64,000 bases of DNA from Lottia gigantea (lineage: Eukaryota; Mollusca; Gastropoda; Lottiidae), in the NCBI RefSeq assembly GCF_000327385.1, contig NW_008708401.1, forward strand, positions 2,935,165-2,999,164. The letters are read 5' to 3'. Both the position numbers and the translations under genes were made by a program. Positions 1 to 11,595 of the stretch are shown here, piece by piece. How positions within the stretch are numbered: the stretch's first letter is position 1; each line of letters begins with the position of its first letter. The notes under the pieces are model-generated. The model was not told the origin of the DNA. It made no database searches and saw only the letters and a list, made by a program, of their open reading frames with translations.

Positions 1-1277
1 ATTTGGTGTGCCAAATAATACAACTCTATGTTGGTCTATGAAAAAGAAAAATTATTCAATGAAATACCAACTTTGTTCTTGAAGAAAGCACTTTATTACA
101 TTTAAAGCTTTGATTTATAGGTCAACTTTTTCTACTTTTAATAACTATATATTACAGATTAGCAAGAATAAAAAATAATGTACATGTATTGTGGCACATC
201 TGAACACAATAGTATAATAGCTAAATTTGAGCTATCTGTAAGCCTATCATGTTTTGAAATGAAATATGATGTCTGAATTGCCTACAGTTTGAGAAAAACA
301 TACCAGTATCAGCCACTGACATGACATTCATCCACAAAGTTTATTGTTGCTTTATTACTGGCATTGATAATATCTCTATGAAACTATGATAACATAAAAG
401 AAACAGCTCATTAGAGTGTTTTGAAATGACAACGATATAGCATATCTTCCACAGGTTGCATTGCATTTGTCATTACCTAGTCGAAATAGGTTTAACATCA
501 CAGGTTCATGTATACCGGTACATATTTATGGATAATCATTATCCCTATAGCTAAAGTGAATGTCGGTCCATGTCTTGTCTTAAATTGCAAATAGGCCTGG
601 ATCTACTAATAATATCTACACAACAAAATATTTCATAAGCCTGTTGACTGTGTTGTTAGGCCTAGTTTACTTATTTAGACAGTTTAGCAGTTGCCAAGAA
701 AATATGTAGACCTGCTGCACCGTACTGTAGATAAAATGCTATAATTACATAGAAGCGATGAGATAAAGGCTAACATTGTCAACTATGCCTATGACTGATG
801 GATAAAATTAACTTCAAATCAAAATTCTGTCGAATCTATTTAGAGTCATAAATAAATAAATGTTTATCACACAAAGCCTGCAGACTGCACTCTTGATGAA
901 ATCGTGGATGAGCCAAATTCCCCAAATTATAATGCGGTTTCAACCTTGAAGTCATAAGTTAACGTACCATAAAAATTAAAGTTAAATCCAATTAATAAAA
1001 TGCGATCGGTTTGCAGACAAAAAACTGTTCCAAATAAACATTCCGATGTACCTTCCCAGCTGTCAATCAACGTGAACCGGTCTGTAAGCTATTGAATTTA
1101 ATGATTTTACTCCCTTTGTGACATCTGCAAAATTACTGATTTTCAAGACAATTTATTAGATGATTGACCACCACTATCGATTTTCAATCATAATATGCCA
1201 TATTTTGTCCAATACAGATAACTCCACTCACTGGCTTGGCGGTATGCACAAGAAAAAATTCAATATTTGTATCTTAC
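1..1277. other. Left-edge noncoding stretch
   Basis: AT-rich sequence with no long ORF, and no exon that I can support on either strand. If the candidate exon at 1278-1317 is real, this stretch would be the first intron of that minus-strand gene. I looked for further minus-strand exons here and found none that convinced me. Confidence 0.5.
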
Positions 1278-1317
1278 CAAAGGAAAACAGGTGCGTGAAA
1301 GCAGACTGATCAGCCAT
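1278..1317 (-). CDS. Possible first coding exon of a divergent gene leaving the window
   Basis: On the minus strand an ATG in good context (AAGATGGCT) opens a frame reading MADQSAFTHLFSF, followed directly by a consensus donor (GTAAGATAC, complement of 1269-1277). The ATG lies only 146 bp from the TRDMT1 start on the other strand, so the two would form a head-to-head pair. The AAGATGGC start context resembles the YY1-like element that also covers the TRDMT1 start. The product is not recognised and no second exon was found. A chance ORF next to a promoter is a real alternative. Confidence 0.3.
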
Positions 1318-1462
1318 CTTATCATCCAAGGGACACAACTTCCTTTTCGTTAATTTTTCTTCAGACCACAGCGAAGTCTTTTCCATATGCAGTACTTGTC
1401 AAAGGGAGAGAATCCTACTTCTATCAGACCACAATTGTTTGAAAAAGTCGCTGTTTTCAAAG

Positions 1463-4400
1463 ATGGCAGCCTCCATTGAGTTACGTGTTTTAGAGTTGTA
1501 CAGTGGCATTGGTGGGATGAATTATTCATTGAAAGGTGATTAGGCTACACATTTTACAAGATACTAGTTCTGCTTTAAAGTACTTAGTACGCCACCAGAA
1601 GTTATTTTATTTCGATTATTTAATTAAATATTTTTTTTAAGGGAGATAACTACTGTTTTATTTTTTTTTTTGTATATCAAGACAACAAAGAAATCTTTTT
1701 CTAAACTAGAAGGATGCATTTTTATGTCAAAACTTCATTTACCTGTTTTGTAAAGCCAATTTTGGTTTTGACATTAATAGAGGAAGTGATCATTGTCTTA
1801 TGAACTGCATTTATTGGTGACTTTTTAATAACTTTGTCACCATAATAACATCCACATCCAGTTTTGATGCTCCCTTCAGACTTTAAAATAGTTCTAATCA
1901 TTATTACTCAAGGAGTTAGCAAACAAATGGAATATGCTGCCATCGACATTATAGTCAATAAGATATAAATACGATGAATTAGTTTGAATCTGGCCCTAAC
2001 TCCCATAAATGGAGTAATTGTAAATTTGCACCATCTTAAGAGGGGTAGAGAAGTTTAGCTTTTATTCCAGTTAAATTCCAGGATTCCCATAAGTTAATTG
2101 GCACATTCTCTAGATTTTCAAATGTAGAAAAATGGCAGGATTATCATGCTTTCATAGAGGGTTACATTTTCATACTCACAGCACCAAAATATTATAAAGA
2201 AGGACTATAAATTGTAGTATTGTAGTATTCAAACCTAGTAATAGATTTTTTTAATTATTCATTTCATAGAAAGTGGAGTGAAATATGAAATAATTGCTGC
2301 AATAGATATTAATACAACAGCTAATCAGATTTATCAACATAATTTTCCTGACCATAATTTAATGGCATTCGGAATTGAGGTAAGAATTACTAACATGATT
2401 GATTAGTCCCTATTTATCATTTTTAAAGGGATAAAGGCCTATAGTCCTTAAACATTTACTTGCTATAGCAATTCTGCTATCTGATCTTCTGCTATCTTGC
2501 AATTAAAATGTTTAAATGTAGGTTTTTGTTGAGTTGACAAACTTGGCTTTAGGTTTTAATTTTGTAAAGTGATACAGATTGCTGAAAATGAACCTTCCAT
2601 TTAAATCAAGTACGTACTTAAACAACAGTATCCATTAATGTTATTTCTAGAAATTAACATTAAAACAGTATGAAAAGTGGAATATAAATACTATATTAAT
2701 GAGTCCACCATGTCAACCATTTACTAGAGTTGGTAATAAAAATGATGTTAATGATATTAGAACTCAGTCATTTCTTCATATATTACAGTTGATACATCAG
2801 TAAGTAAAAATATATATTCAATATTTCATTTGTTCCTAAAACTATTAAACTTGTAAACTCTTGCAAGTTAACTTTGTTGTGTAGCCTGGTTACAAACAGA
2901 GGAGTTTTTCAAATATTCTGAATGCTCAAAATTACAAGGATATTACTAAGTTTTGATTCCATTCAATTTCCACACATTATGTTCTTTCCAGATGTAAAGA
3001 GAAACCAAGTTATATTTTGGTTGAAAATGTGAAAGGATTTGAAGAATCTGAAGCTAGAAATAAGTTAATTGAAATGCTTACAACTAATCATTACCATTAT
3101 CAGGTTAGTTTGACTGGATTGTAAAGGGAATTAGATTACAATTGTATTTTTATCTCTAGTGTTATCTAACAAGTTTTCTACTGTCATTCTATGTTTTATC
3201 ACAATCAGATCAAACTAAGCTTGAACTACCTTCACATGTCAAGTTTGAAGATTTTGGCTGTCAAGGGCAATTACTGAACAACATTGAAAATAGTAGTGTT
3301 TTGAGGTGGCTACAGGCTGCCACAGGTGCAAGGTAAATCATCTATCTATGGTATCCTCAAAATTTCAGGACTGTACTACAAATTTAATTGTTTTTTTACC
3401 CATAAGGGCAAAAGGGCAAATTATGTTCACCATAATTATAAACAGTGTAGGTCATGGTCAGTTTTCTTTACCCCTTGTGGGAAAAAGGGGCAAATTTTGG
3501 GGGGCAACTGATCCCATCATTCCACTAGAATTTATTGTCAGTTTTTATCCCATTATGATGCAGGTTGTTGAGCTTCATGTCACAAAAATTTGGAATATGT
3601 AGCTTTTAGGGTAAAAATATTTTACCCCTATGTCACAAAATGGGGTGATTTTGGGGGCTAGCTGACCCCCTTTTTCCACCAAGATATTTTGTCAGTTTTT
3701 GTGTTTTTTATCTTCTCATGAAATTTTTCTTATACTGTAATAATTTGGCATGTGTAGCTTTTGGGGTAAAATTGACCCATGTTGGGTGACTTTTTAGGGG
3801 CAGCTGACCCACAAACCCCCCAAAATATTTTGTCAGTTCATATTGTTTTGAGTTTTGAATATATGTGTAGTAACATAACCAATGTATTAACAAGTAGCTT
3901 AAATGTTAAAATAAACCTCTTTCAAGGGTTTTTTGACATACCCTGGGGGCCACACCCACCGGATCTGTACCAGCTGAGGCACATTTTTTCAATGTTTGTC
4001 ATAGTTCTAATTCATTGAAACCATCTTACCTTCTGGGTTTTTTGGGGTAAAATCACCCGTAGCTAGCTCTTGGACTAAGTGTATAGAAGAAATATAAAAA
4101 TAGAATGGTAATGCCATAATCTTGTTCACTGCATGACACCACTAGTCTTCTTCAAAAGACAACAAAATCTATTTTACTTATTTTCATTCCTTGGAGAAAA
4201 AAATATGACTTCAAAATATACCTATCTAATAACATCAAAACATGTAAAAAAAAATATAACTACAAAATATACCTATCTAATAACATCAAAACATATAAAA
4301 AAAAATATAACTACAAAATATACCTATCTAATAACATCAAAACATATAAAAAAAAATATAACTACAAAATATACCTATCTAATAACATCAAAACATATAA

Positions 4401-7400
4401 AAAAAAATATAACTACAAAATATACCTATCTAATAACATCAAAACATATAAAAAAAAATATAACTACAAAATATACCTATCTAATAACATCAAAACATAT
4501 AAAAAAAAATATAACTACAAAATATACCTATCTAATAACATCAAAACATATAAAAAAAAATATAACTACAAAATATACCTATCTAATAACATCAAAACAT
4601 ATAAAAAAAAATATAACTACAAAATATACCTATCTAATAACATCAAAACATATAAAAAAAAATTATAATATTCAAAATTTATCACTACATGCTAAATACT
4701 AAGAATTATTCAAACTAGGCCATGACTTTCAAATTTGTGTTTTGCCAGTACAATATCAAATTTCAATATCTAAACATGATTAAAAAAAACCATGGATTGA
4801 GTAGAATACATGGAAAGTGAAACCAAAAAAAACAGGCCTATTCTATCATGTGCTTCAAGGTTAGAATTACAAATACATGTATAAGGAATCCATCCAAAAT
4901 CAGTTTTGTGTTCCCATTTTTGCTTTGTGAGGATTCAGTGATATCAGGGTTGTCAGTATTGGTAGTAGACTTGATTGTTGTGGTCGTTTTAATGCAATCC
5001 TCTGGTTCAATAAGTACTGATGATTTACAATAGAGATCATGACATTCTCTTAACTCATGAGCTCTTACAAATGCTACAGAAGTGACATTTCCATTAATCT
5101 TTGTAAGATTTTCTTGAATGTCACACACAATTTCTTTTAAGAATGTTGAATAATCTTTTTCATTGTTGTTTCTGTTATTATGTTCAGTTATGAAAATGGA
5201 CACATAAAATTGTTCATAGATATAAAGCTTTTGGTTGTATATAACTTTTATATCATTATAAAAGGTTTGAAAATACCAAAGAATATTTTTCTGGTCCCAG
5301 CCAAGTTTTTCAGCTATGTAGTTCCCCAATTCATTTGATAACATCATATAACGGAACTCAAAATTACTTTGACTAGATCCTTTAACAGGTAAATCATTGT
5401 ACCCTAATTTCATCCTCAAATATTTCATAGATTTTAAAGGTATGGATGTGTTACCAGTATAGTTATCACATCTACGAACTATATTTAACATCTCTGATGA
5501 AAACCTAGAGGCTGATGGCATTTCTATGTTCTTACTAGTTTTGAAACTCCACAACAATTCGAAAATATCTTTCAAGTCCAACATGCAGATAGATAACTTT
5601 GGATCATTCTTATTTCGTCGTTTGGGTTCATTGTAACATTTAACTCTAGAATCTGCTGCCTTTTGGTTGATGTCAAAACAGCTGTAAGAATATGCCGGTC
5701 TTATTGTGTGAATCAGGGCAAATTGTAAACAACTTTTCATAGCTCCTATCCATTGTCTTGCTTTACCTGTTACAAAATTCTGAATTTTAGACGCTGTAAT
5801 TCCAAATTCTCTAGAAATTCTGATACTTAGGTCATTGGGACAGTTGTATTTTTGTTGAAGACATCTGCTGTACCAACTATCATCTGGTACTGATGGTGCA
5901 TAACAATAGGATGGTAATGTCAAGTATGATTCATCACGAATTTCCTCCTTACTACATTTACATACTGTTGGTACTGGATACATAGCAGAATTATCATATA
6001 GTTCTGATGTACAGCTAAATAAACAGTAGTTTGATGGACATTTATATTTTCGTTGACTCACATAATGTGAGGATAAACAGGTTTTCCAGACATATCTTCC
6101 ATTTACATAGACACATTTCATAGTCCCACTAGGTCCAGAACTTTTCAAGCACAAACTTTTCACACCAGCTATTTGTATTGTTATCCACAAGATACTAAAT
6201 AAAAAAATAACTTGGTAGTTGAGATTCAAATTCCCATCCATACTGATTTCTCAAAATATAAAGATTTGTGATCCCTTAGTGATAAAAACTGGTTATCCTA
6301 TCCTCACTGTTATTTTGACTACGGTACTGATCTATATTCAGGTAGTTACACGTATTTAATTCAACATCAAACAATTTATCTTATACTGATAAAACTAATA
6401 TTGTGAAATACCTTAGTTACCTCATCTTTATCTGTTTTGAAGAGAGACCCAGATCACTTTATTAAGTAAATTTCCATTGAAGAATTAAAGTGAAATATGA
6501 TATTCTATATATTACAACATACTGTGGTGACCTTAGTCAATGAAAGTATGATATAAAAAGATTTTTGTGTGGCCAGGCCTCAGAGGCTACAGTTCTATCC
6601 TATTTTTTTGATTTGTTGTATGCATATATATATTGGTGAGATTTCAGACAATATTTGCCATATCATGATGAAAGGTTTTTGAGTTATTGCCCTTGTCTTA
6701 TCCAAAATATATAATGATTGACATGTGAATGTGATAGAGTCTACAGTTCTGATAACATTGTATGCATATTTTCATTTGTGAGATAATTGACCTAATTGAT
6801 ATTTTTGAGTTTTTGATGAATACTTTTTGAGTAATTGACACTGACTTGGTCAGAATACAATTCAATACATAATATTTGGCTTTTGAATGCAAAAGAATAT
6901 ATAGTTTTGGATTGACTAAAACAAATTTGTTGATTTCTTTTCAGTTTAAGATTTTTTATTTTTTGCAATTTAGCAACACTATTGATTCTTATCTTTAAAT
7001 ATCTTATATTACTATCTTCATTGTCATAATATGAATTAGTACTTTTGTATTTATTTGTAGGAGTTTTTATTGACCCCCCTACAATTTGGTATTAGTAACT
7101 GTAGATTACGATACTATATGATTGCTAAATTACAAACAGTTCAGTTTTTATTTACACCATCTAGTAAGGTAATGTATTTTTAGTTTAAATTTTTTTAGAT
7201 TGAATATACAGCTACATAGCCATGGCATATACAGGCACATAGTGTCATGGAATAGCCATATACAGAGACATATTTTCATGGAATAGCCATATACAGAGAC
7301 ATATTTTCATGGAATAGCCATATACAGAGACATATTTTCATGGAATAGCCATATACAGAGACATATTTCCATGGAATAGCCATATACAGAGATATATTTT

Positions 7401-9063
7401 CATGGCACTTTTCTTCCATAATTTATCTCTGTATATTTTTCTATTTCAGATTTTAACATCTATACCAAACTGTCCTGAAGAATGGTTGAAATATCTACAG
7501 TGTAGTGAAGAGACAGACAATCCTGTTTCTAATAAATGGGACCAATTCGAATCTTGTGATCAAAATATCCATCAAGAGGATATTGAAACAGACTATATCT
7601 GTGATAAATGCCTCAAATTAAAGTATTTTTTAGAAAGTAAAAGTGATGATTATTTTCAAGACTATTTAGTGGAGAAGAAAGATTTTAAATGGTTCATTGT
7701 CATGGACATTGTTCACCCTGGTTTGAAGAAATCAATGTGTTTTACTAAAAGGTAATAAAATTAGATAAAATCTGATATACCATTTCAATTTTTATTTGGC
7801 TCTAGAATTGTTGTATTGAGCACTATTGAAACAGTGAATATATTTTATTATTGTAGGTATGGTCATTATATAAATGGTGCTGGACCAATTTTACAAATGT
7901 CACATGACTTAAGTGTAAGTATATATTACTAATAAGAGTCATATAGTTGGAACTTTATTCAGCTGTATTGACAAACATAAGTAACTACAGGATATCAGAC
8001 TAAAAACTAGCAGGCTGGTTGGTTTACGTCAGCTTCTAAGCAGACTATCACAGACTAGTTAGTTGTTGGTATTGTTGGTTTGGTAAAAACTAGGTGTTTT
8101 GATTAGGGTTTTTACCAAAACAGCTGTTGGCAGCATGAGATTTTATCATTTACTAAGGATACATCATTATCAAATCTGAAACGTCAGCCTGTCTGGTTTC
8201 TTTCAGGATTTTAAAGCAGCCTGTGATTTGAAAACAAAAATAACCACTTTAAATTCTCGTGATTTCTGGACAGAAGAAGAAACTAAAATAATTGAGAAAT
8301 TAAAACTACGATATTTTACTCCAAGAGAAATTGCCAATTTACTTTGTTTTCCTTCTAGTTTTAGTAAGTATTGACACAAAATTTCATTTCTTTGTTTTAT
8401 CTGGAAATTTGAGGGGAAACAATGACAGTATCTAATGTTTTCAAAATTGAATTCCACAGCAAATCATACCAATTGTTTCACAGTGATATGTTTTATACCG
8501 GATATCTATGAGTTGTCACATAAAAGAGGTAACTGAAGGGAAGACAACAATAAAAAACTGTTTCTAGAGCTGATAATAAAATGTGAACAATTCTGTATCC
8601 TAGATAACTCCTTGGGAAAATTAATTGAGTCCCATTTAATACCAAAAATGATGGCCTTACATCTTTACAATCTTACATTTGATATCAATAATTAAGACAG
8701 CAACTAAAACAGTCAAACATTACAATTCTGCTCTGAACAAATTTATATTATTTTGACTATAAAATACTTCTATACTGTTAACTGAAGCATCCTTGAAAGT
8801 TTCATGATACTTATGTAGTTAAATTGCCCTTTACTTTGTCTCCAGAATGTCTCAAAATTAGGAAAAGTGATTCTATGCTTAATGCATTATATACATCATC
8901 AAATGATCATACCTTAATCTAAAAATGATTTTTATGTTATTTTTCAGGTTTCCCTGATAATCTGAGCAGAATTCAACTTTATCGTTGTCTTGGTAACAGT
9001 TTAAATGTCCATGTAGTATCTATTTTAATAAGATTGCTTGTATTAGAAAAATATGCATCTTGA
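1463..9063 (+). CDS. TRDMT1: tRNA (cytosine-5)-methyltransferase TRDMT1/DNMT2, complete
   Basis: Nine coding exons join in frame: 1463-1535, 2270-2379, 2651-2799, 2992-3103, 7061-7168, 7450-7751, 7857-7914, 8207-8363, 8948-9063. The product is 394 aa (human protein 391). Visible motifs are LELYSGIGG near the N terminus (SAM binding, motif I), SPPCQPFTRVG with catalytic Cys82 (motif IV), ENVKGF at 122-127 (motif VI), and the DNMT2-specific CFT tripeptide at 281-283. The C terminus carries the motif VIII-X region with RCLGNS and the SAM-pocket strand NVHVVSILIRLL. The family methylates C38 of tRNA-Asp and some other tRNAs. It is the DNMT member without a regulatory N-terminal half, as here. All introns are GT-AG. 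An AATAAA lies at 9359-9364. Intron 4 (3104-7060) hosts an opposite-strand gene and two repeat blocks. Confidence 0.96.
3390..4070. repeat. Diverged tandem repeat, period about 150 bp, about 3 copies
   Basis: Within TRDMT1 intron 4. Each copy has a G-run followed by a GCTGACCC-like block, then ATATTTTGTCAGTT, then a TGTAGCTTTTGGGGTAAAA-like segment. Good matches to these blocks lie near 3490-3600, 3640-3775 and 3780-3850. Short ORFs across it are artefacts of the repeat. Confidence 0.55.
4202..4660. repeat. 51-bp minisatellite, 9 near-identical copies
   Basis: Nine head-to-tail copies of a 51-bp AT-rich unit lie in TRDMT1 intron 4. Copies 2-9 are essentially identical; copy 1 differs at a few bases. 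Because 51 is divisible by 3 and the unit lacks stops in one frame, a 189-aa ORF runs through it with a repeated 17-residue unit starting NITTKYTYLITSKHIKK. The ORF has no other coding sign and is not called a gene. The near identity indicates recent homogenisation. Confidence 0.9.
4838..6241 (-). CDS. Secreted cysteine-rich, probably GPI-anchored protein nested in TRDMT1 intron
   Basis: A single uninterrupted 467-codon ORF on the strand opposite to TRDMT1, wholly inside its intron 4. The N terminus is a signal peptide (hydrophobic core VIFLFSILWITIQIAG, residues 11-26). The body holds 20 cysteines, with 11 packed into residues 31-135 (including a CKC), then a middle region with a QWIGAMKSC segment. 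Asn glycosylation sequons occur (NYT, NTS, NLT, NVT). Near the C terminus comes a Thr-rich stalk (KTTTTIKSTTN), then a polar spacer and a terminal hydrophobic segment (LILDGFLIHVFVILTL), the layout of a GPI-attachment signal. I do not recognise the family. Lophotrochozoan genomes hold many unannotated secreted cysteine-rich families, so a lineage-restricted extracellular protein is likely. The lack of introns could mean a retrocopy origin or an upstream noncoding exon; an AG lies just before the start codon. Function unknown. Confidence 0.8.
   Translation of the reverse strand: MDGNLNLNYQVIFLFSILWITIQIAGVKSLCLKSSGPSGTMKCVYVNGRYVWKTCLSSHYVSQRKYKCPSNYCLFSCTSELYDNSAMYPVPTVCKCSKEEIRDESYLTLPSYCYAPSVPDDSWYSRCLQQKYNCPNDLSIRISREFGITASKIQNFVTGKARQWIGAMKSCLQFALIHTIRPAYSYSCFDINQKAADSRVKCYNEPKRRNKNDPKLSICMLDLKDIFELLWSFKTSKNIEMPSASRFSSEMLNIVRRCDNYTGNTSIPLKSMKYLRMKLGYNDLPVKGSSQSNFEFRYMMLSNELGNYIAEKLGWDQKNILWYFQTFYNDIKVIYNQKLYIYEQFYVSIFITEHNNRNNNEKDYSTFLKEIVCDIQENLTKINGNVTSVAFVRAHELRECHDLYCKSSVLIEPEDCIKTTTTIKSTTNTDNPDITESSQSKNGNTKLILDGFLIHVFVILTLKHMIE
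6560..6890. repeat. Diverged duplicated segment, about 145-bp unit
   Basis: In TRDMT1 intron 4, two neighbouring segments (about 6582-6710 and 6726-6843) share the order CTACAGTTCT, TTGTATGCATAT, GTGAGAT and a TTTTTGAGT-ATTG block. The match is loose, so this is either an old tandem duplication or two fragments of one interspersed family. Confidence 0.4.
7217..7404. repeat. 31-bp minisatellite, about 6 copies
   Basis: Copies of a 31-bp unit containing ATGGAATAGCCATATACAGA lie in TRDMT1 intron 5, ending about 45 bp before the acceptor of exon 6 (7450). The central copies are almost identical and the outer ones degenerate. Confidence 0.85.
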
Positions 9064-9989
9064 TATTTTCTTTTGATGAACTCATAGTGGAATCTGAATT
9101 GAAGAGAAAACACAAAACAGAACATTTGTATCTGTATTTTAAAAAGATTGTTATAAATTGTAGCAAAACTGGTATGGGAATTATGAAAGCTATGGGTAAT
9201 ATATTTACATTCAAATGTAAAAAGTGGGGTATTAGCACGACCTATATACCGGTAACCGCACCCCATATGACAGGGGCACCCAAATACTACAGTTATCTAT
9301 TATTATCATGTTATTATTATAAGAAAATGTATTATTGGGAACACGTAATTTTATTTACAATAAATATGTTTATTAACTGAATCAATATTGACACTAAATG
9401 TTAATTATAACCCAGTTACAAGGACAATATATCACATCATTGGTATTGGTATATTGTAATCTTTTCAAGTTGGATTACCCCTTTAAGGAGATAGTTTACC
9501 AGGCAATAAGCCCATTGGCAGGCTGTGTTTTTAAATAAGAATATTTAACAGAATGGTAATAATCACCAATATGAAATATCCAACATAAGTCATAGCCTAC
9601 TTTAATTTAGATCTCTAACAATCAAAACTGTGAAAAGACTGTTTGTTTATTTTTATAATGCTGAATAGACTTCTGCTCAATTTGTCAGACACAATTGAGA
9701 ATTAAATATTCAAATATGATCAATACAAATTGACTGCTATTTCTATTTGTGTTAAAGGTAATGCCCAGCCTTTTTTTGTACTATTATAGGGTGAATGGGC
9801 TTGACATGCTTAAACACAAATTTGAAAAAAGTTTAATAAAGACATTCTGCATTTACAGGGATGCTGTAGTTAAATATTTTCTCTTTTAGATGATATACAT
9901 GTAGTTTAAATTCTGCTCTGAACAAGTTCTGAGCTTTGACGTCATTAAATTGTATTTGCAATTGGAAATTACTAAATATCCTGGCCACA

Positions 9990-10084
9990 TATTCTCGAAA
10001 CGATCTTAGCGCTAGGATGTCCTAGGTTCTTATCTTCTAACATTGATTCTGGGATATCCTAGCGCTAAGATCGTTTCGAGAATA
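9990..10084. repeat. Perfect inverted repeat / hairpin, 29-bp arms
   Basis: The left arm 9990-10018 is the exact reverse complement of 10056-10084. Both contain the self-complementary core TTAGCGCTA. With wobble pairs the stem extends about 7 more positions into the 37-bp spacer. This looks like a foldback or MITE-type element. Similar TTAGCGCTAAGA-containing repeats are, as I recall, dispersed in marine invertebrate genomes; that is memory, not a search. Confidence 0.8.
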
Positions 10085-11469
10085 CATGGCTTGGACGTGA
10101 CAGCAATCTATTTATATTGAATTGAATGAGAACTGGATCCTGCATAAGGATAAGGATAGCTGAAAGAACTCAATCACCTGATAAAACAAATATTTAGACA
10201 ACAATATCCTATTGTATGATAATGACATCACCATTCATGTGTATGTCAGTGAGAGATATCATTTTATGTTTAGAACACCACCAATTTCATCACTTGAACT
10301 CGAGAGCTTGGACTGCCCCTCTATATTTCAATTTCTGTTATCATTAAAGGGAATTAATTCTGTGACCTGTACTCCTCATCTGAATATTCATAGAAATGCC
10401 CTTGTTCTTATGGTCTGGTAGAAATTGTCTTAAATATTAAAAGACTAAATACAGAGTCTAGCATTCAAAAAAATATTCAATTAGTCTCGGCATTACCCTT
10501 TAAACCACTTACAAATGAGATCTTTATAAAAAAGGTGAAATTCCTTTAATCTCTATGATCAATACTAAAAAATAAAATATAATATAAAGCATATATTATA
10601 AAGAATTGAATAGTAGGGTATATAATATGAGTTTATAAAGAATATTTGAATATCTAGTATAGTGTATATCAAGTATTTTAATGGTGTATTAAAGCTGTGA
10701 AGAATAGAGAGTCAAGGAGAATAAAGTATTAAATAAAAGTATTTGATTAGCTCATACTTCATAGAGTTGTAGTGGACTATTGAAATTCTAGTGGTCTGTC
10801 CAATCTCTAGTGGACTTTTATAAAGTTTAATGATATAGAGATCTCACCACTTCAAACAACTGGGTTATTCCCTGAATAGTTCTTATACAACAGGTAGGCT
10901 TCAATTTTTTATTTTTTTTAATAGAGTGAATGTAGGGATATTTTCTTACTTTACAGTGAATTACACGGTTTACTCTCCAGTCTAATTACAAGTGTTTAAC
11001 AAAATGTGTTTTAAAAAAATGCGAACTTAATTAAAAATCATTTGAATATCATTAAATTTTGAAGTAAATACGAATTTTTTTTTTTTAAATATTTAGAAGT
11101 CAATTTTTTAGTTTTTTTGAGTCAAAATAGTTTCAGCATATAAATATAGTGTGTATTCTGCTTTTTGGATATAACACACAAAACAGAAATTTCTTGTTCT
11201 CTCCATGTTGTTTTAGCTTTGTCATTTTATGATGGCAAATGATCAGATCAAAATGACCATAAGAATCATGGTTTCCAATTTTGTTTTTTTTGCCATGATA
11301 CATTCTTACTTTATAATAATGTGATTCTGATTTGTTTTTGTGGTTTGATACACCAATTTTAGAAATTCCTTATAAAAAAAATACATAATGTCAATCAATT
11401 ATGAACTGAATGTAATAACTTGCCTTCAATAGCCACCTATCTTGTATCATGTAAGTTTGTAAATGCAGC

Positions 11470-11595
11470 GATTTGATTGGATTGTATGCTAATAACTACT
11501 GCCAATCAGTACAAAAAAACTGTAAACAATTTGACTGTGTGTGTAATCAGGGGCTATGATTGTCTGAATTTGCTAATGTACAATCCAATCAAATC
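11470..11595. repeat. Inverted repeat, 17-bp perfect arms
   Basis: GATTTGATTGGATTGTA at 11470-11486 is the exact reverse complement of 11579-11595. Beyond a 5-base bulge the pairing continues (TGTAAAT with ATTTACA). This is a probable small foldback element in intergenic DNA. Confidence 0.65.

Noticed and set aside
4133-4702. 189-aa plus-strand ORF with 17-residue repeats
   Set aside because: It is the in-frame reading of a 51-bp minisatellite; no start context, domain or splice evidence.
9060-9380. 106-aa plus-strand ORF starting next to the TRDMT1 stop
   Set aside because: Lies in the 3' UTR up to the poly(A) signal, with no recognisable protein features.
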